DNA from: a virus | Length of the DNA stretch: 24,542 bases | Strand: one strand, 5' to 3' | IMG/VR virus record: IMGVR_UViG_3300025853_000624 | Location: 1 to 24,542 of that record | In this document: positions 23,301-24,542 of the stretch, piece after piece | Layout of the letters: every line of letters starts with the position of its first letter | Numbering within the stretch: position 1 is the first letter of the stretch | The notes under the pieces: model-generated | The model's input: only the letters and a program-made list of their open reading frames with translations | Told to the model about the DNA's origin: nothing | Database searches by the model: none | Program-made: the position numbers and the translations under genes

Positions 23301-24542
23301 TAAAAAAGATTTTTATGCTGCACCAAATGATTCTCCACACACACCAAGAAAATATAGTGATACCCCGACATCGACATGGGGTGGTATTAAAAGTGAAAAC
23401 GCTTCTGATAATACCATTAATGGACAATTCAGATATGATGGTGCTGGATTATTATCAATTTTTAAGAATTCCGGTGTTTTCCCCGATGATGGAAGATTCT
23501 TTAGTCCTGTATATTATAACGGTAATAGGGTGTTTAACACAAATAATGCTTATAATTATGGTAATAACTATAATGGTAACATTGGTAATAATGGTATTTC
23601 TATTAACAACAGTAGTCGTATAGTATTTAGAAGTGATAGGTTACCAACATCGGACCAAGTTGAAAATCATTACCAATCATCATTCCCTTTACATCAAAAT
23701 CAAAAATTTGCGATTTACACATTAAATGATGAAGGAGGTACTGTTGTTAGTCCTAACTTTGAATCAAATCAGAATTACAAAGGTACTGAAAGTGTTGATT
23801 TTTCAGGTTCCACACCATATGATAGTGTGATAAGTTCATTATCTTGTGGTGGTATGGTAGTTACTGGTGCCTATGAAGGATATGGTACAAATCTTACCAT
23901 AAATAAAGAAAAAAATAAAACTTTAATTACAAGACAAGAAAAAGTCGTTGGAGGATGTTATATATTAGTTAATACTCCAATAGTTACGCTTATTGAAGAT
24001 GCTAACTTATTCATTGAATGGCAGGCGAGATATAGAATAATGTATGCCGCTTGTCAAGGAGCCTTTGCTCACATGTTCCAAAACAACTGGGTTAATGGTA
24101 CATTGTATATGCCAACATTTAACAAGGGTGCCATTTTTAATAGTGATAATGAAGTAAAGAGGTATACATATTGTGGAAGTCCTGAAAGTTTTGTCACAAA
24201 CCCTGATGGTGAAAAATCTTCAGGTGCGGGTCCTATATATTTCAATAATCAAACGAACAATTTCTACTATAAAAGTACTAAATATTTAATAACTCAAGAT
24301 AAATTTATTGGTCAACCTGAGTACGTTGGATTACGTAACTTATATGGTTTTCTTCCATTTGGTGCAACTAATGAATATAATATTTGGTACCCAACAACTA
24401 TTATGGATTTAGGTCCTAGAGACCAATTCACAAAACAAATATGTTTTGACCCTAATTTTGAAGGATATTTAGTGGATTCATTAAAATCAACATCGTATCA
24501 AGATACGGGTGATATTTTAAATATTTTTGTAATATCTCGTAT
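20335..24542 (+). CDS. Giant tail/baseplate protein with internal hydrophobic segment (3' partial)
   Basis: Translation from the ATG at 20335 has no stop up to the window end, giving at least 1402 residues. An in-frame TAA at 20323 fixes this as the first ATG. Residues about 50-172 look like a carboxypeptidase-regulatory-like beta domain (GVVVGRVITNGGYGLPNAKV, then TNESGDFMIIGVPLGIQKV) with an insertion between. Residues 504-551 (bases about 21844-21990) are almost wholly hydrophobic, enough for two membrane helices with a break around K515-P520 or H526. A Cys cluster CESCPC follows at 576-581. Residues about 1068-1094 are Asn/Gly/Tyr-rich. The gene follows the gp25- and gp6-like wedge genes, the T4 position of gp7, so a wedge or tail role is inferred from context. 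A membrane segment is unusual there. I recognise no full-length family. Confidence 0.85.
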   Translation, partial: MPKSYRIRTQPGVDKNIKVEVSQDFDFLEILSLKLRQEDVYTRFCADYGVVVGRVITNGGYGLPNAKVSVFVPLDSVDENDPIISTLYPYKNIGQKNEDGYRYNLLPYEQSYGGHTPTGTFPTEDDILTRQEVLEVYEKYYKYTVKTNESGDFMIIGVPLGIQKVVMDLDLSDMGCFSLRPSDLIRMGLATDGQVAGQQFRASTDLETLPQIINAVKDVDVASFWGQEDLCTIGISRVDFDLRDYGVDIKPHAIFMGSLFSNTDEDGIKENCAPKRSTGKLCEMVTSPGKILAIRHTIDSYKEDNNEFYPILEEYKLENGGNIIDSDGTWLVEVPMNLDYVVTNEFGEQVLSSDPSIGIPTKGKYRFKIEYQNEGGLQNEFQRANYLVPNVREYVKTNNPKDPGIDSNKSYAFSLDWKDYADTDLNGGITIYGRKMIQEAIDCKDRFYEFNYNKVYTVSSHIDRFKYGLGDLKHIGIKNIDDSICKSSVNRFPVNDGEQNSGNLFFFDLLMLLLKVIFIPLILVMHIVYMIYGIIALVINLFIWLINTFSLDSSKPKISYVKQQKLTLPMISYPDCESCPCDPQTIDAPKSSPVGANQSLLANINDRGFYNTFTNQDEEFNNNMKWILAGNESGNLQRVPFYKEGIKKLGYTTGPTLAQKINLLNQRSRYFVKEAFDYQNGVAGATNKEANIIKTTVKNNKPGTNTADYSEDPLYDNVMVLFCDSNTLSTLGVGTILTFSDIESINDPNTTGATENQYGNTSVTGTTKYDKNNLVTATIDNILPDGTKKTTTLKILSDENEKYYNFKSGVEYFQIITGGTVSEYRTILNNIPSNDRKHSVINNYIINYTQQYFYKNGLIVSQSNSGFGSVKPVDKLKDSASYEIIFLTRGVDPYTKRQNIEYDLSQLFGLKFGNITVEGNYLLNIPIQETDINKVNTYYDYKSPESHNISNNTNNTVLFHPSYTFTADTNNFTAFTSLELCRYSSMDESKKDFYAAPNDSPHTPRKYSDTPTSTWGGIKSENASDNTINGQFRYDGAGLLSIFKNSGVFPDDGRFFSPVYYNGNRVFNTNNAYNYGNNYNGNIGNNGISINNSSRIVFRSDRLPTSDQVENHYQSSFPLHQNQKFAIYTLNDEGGTVVSPNFESNQNYKGTESVDFSGSTPYDSVISSLSCGGMVVTGAYEGYGTNLTINKEKNKTLITRQEKVVGGCYILVNTPIVTLIEDANLFIEWQARYRIMYAACQGAFAHMFQNNWVNGTLYMPTFNKGAIFNSDNEVKRYTYCGSPESFVTNPDGEKSSGAGPIYFNNQTNNFYYKSTKYLITQDKFIGQPEYVGLRNLYGFLPFGATNEYNIWYPTTIMDLGPRDQFTKQICFDPNFEGYLVDSLKSTSYQDTGDILNIFVISR

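Noticed and set aside
23084-23623. Two + strand reading frames (23084-23269 and 23294-23623)
   Set aside because: They lie out of frame inside the continuous reading frame from 20335, are rich in Ile, Leu and His from AT-rich sequence, and show no family features.
1-24542. T4-type late promoter TATAAATA on the + strand
   Set aside because: I found no exact copy in any gap. Near matches such as TATAAATG fall inside coding regions. Only the palindrome at 20307 gives a NATAAATA form.
1-24542. tRNA genes, CRISPR arrays, insertion sequences, integrase, inteins or homing endonucleases
   Set aside because: No cloverleaf, spaced direct repeats, transposase or intein motifs were seen. Nearly all bases are accounted for by intact genes, and the largest gap is 133 bases.

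Overview
The window is a stretch of a tailed, T4-like (myovirus-type) bacteriophage genome. Every recognisable gene lies on the + strand, packed nearly end to end, in AT-rich DNA. The host is probably a member of Bacteroidota. The support is: (i) gene starts are preceded by A-rich leaders with no Shine-Dalgarno GGAGG; (ii) the ribonucleotide reductase has its ATP-cone on NrdB rather than NrdA, an architecture described from flavobacterial enzymes; (iii) the last gene carries a carboxypeptidase-regulatory-like beta domain of a kind common in Bacteroidota proteins. The host call is inference.

Region 1 (1-9903) is a tail/baseplate block. It holds the 3' part of a tube-initiator-like structural gene (truncated by the window start), a small LysM-like gp53 baseplate wedge gene, a 2193-codon gene for a giant hub-like baseplate protein, a 74-codon gene of unknown function and a 218-codon gene for an acidic coiled-coil protein. 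The block ends at a UUCG-loop terminator (9924-9950).

Region 2 (about 9951-17924) is a replication, recombination and nucleotide cassette: gp32-like ssDNA-binding protein, a hairpin, UvsX/RecA-like recombinase, a FEN/RNase H-type 5' nuclease, an unknown 150-residue protein, a gp41/DnaB-type helicase, then NrdB (with ATP-cone) and NrdA (without). It also ends in a UUCG-loop terminator (17898-17924). Together these products would coat, recombine and unwind DNA, remove primers or flaps, and supply dNTPs. No primase, polymerase, clamp or clamp loader is in the window.

Region 3 (17925-24542) returns to the baseplate: gp25-like and gp6-like (Baseplate_J) wedge genes, then an open frame from 20335 past the window end (at least 1402 codons). 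Its product has an N-terminal beta domain, an internal strongly hydrophobic stretch of about 47 residues and a Cys cluster. By T4 gene order it sits in the gp7 position.

I saw no tRNA, CRISPR array, insertion sequence, integrase or intein. No intergenic gap exceeds 133 bp. The best candidates for something not well described are the two giant structural proteins (one with an apparent membrane-spanning segment), a recurrent ATATTTAT element in four intergenic gaps, the bacterial-SSB-like tip on the phage ssDNA-binding protein, and the phage-borne NrdB-linked ATP-cone.
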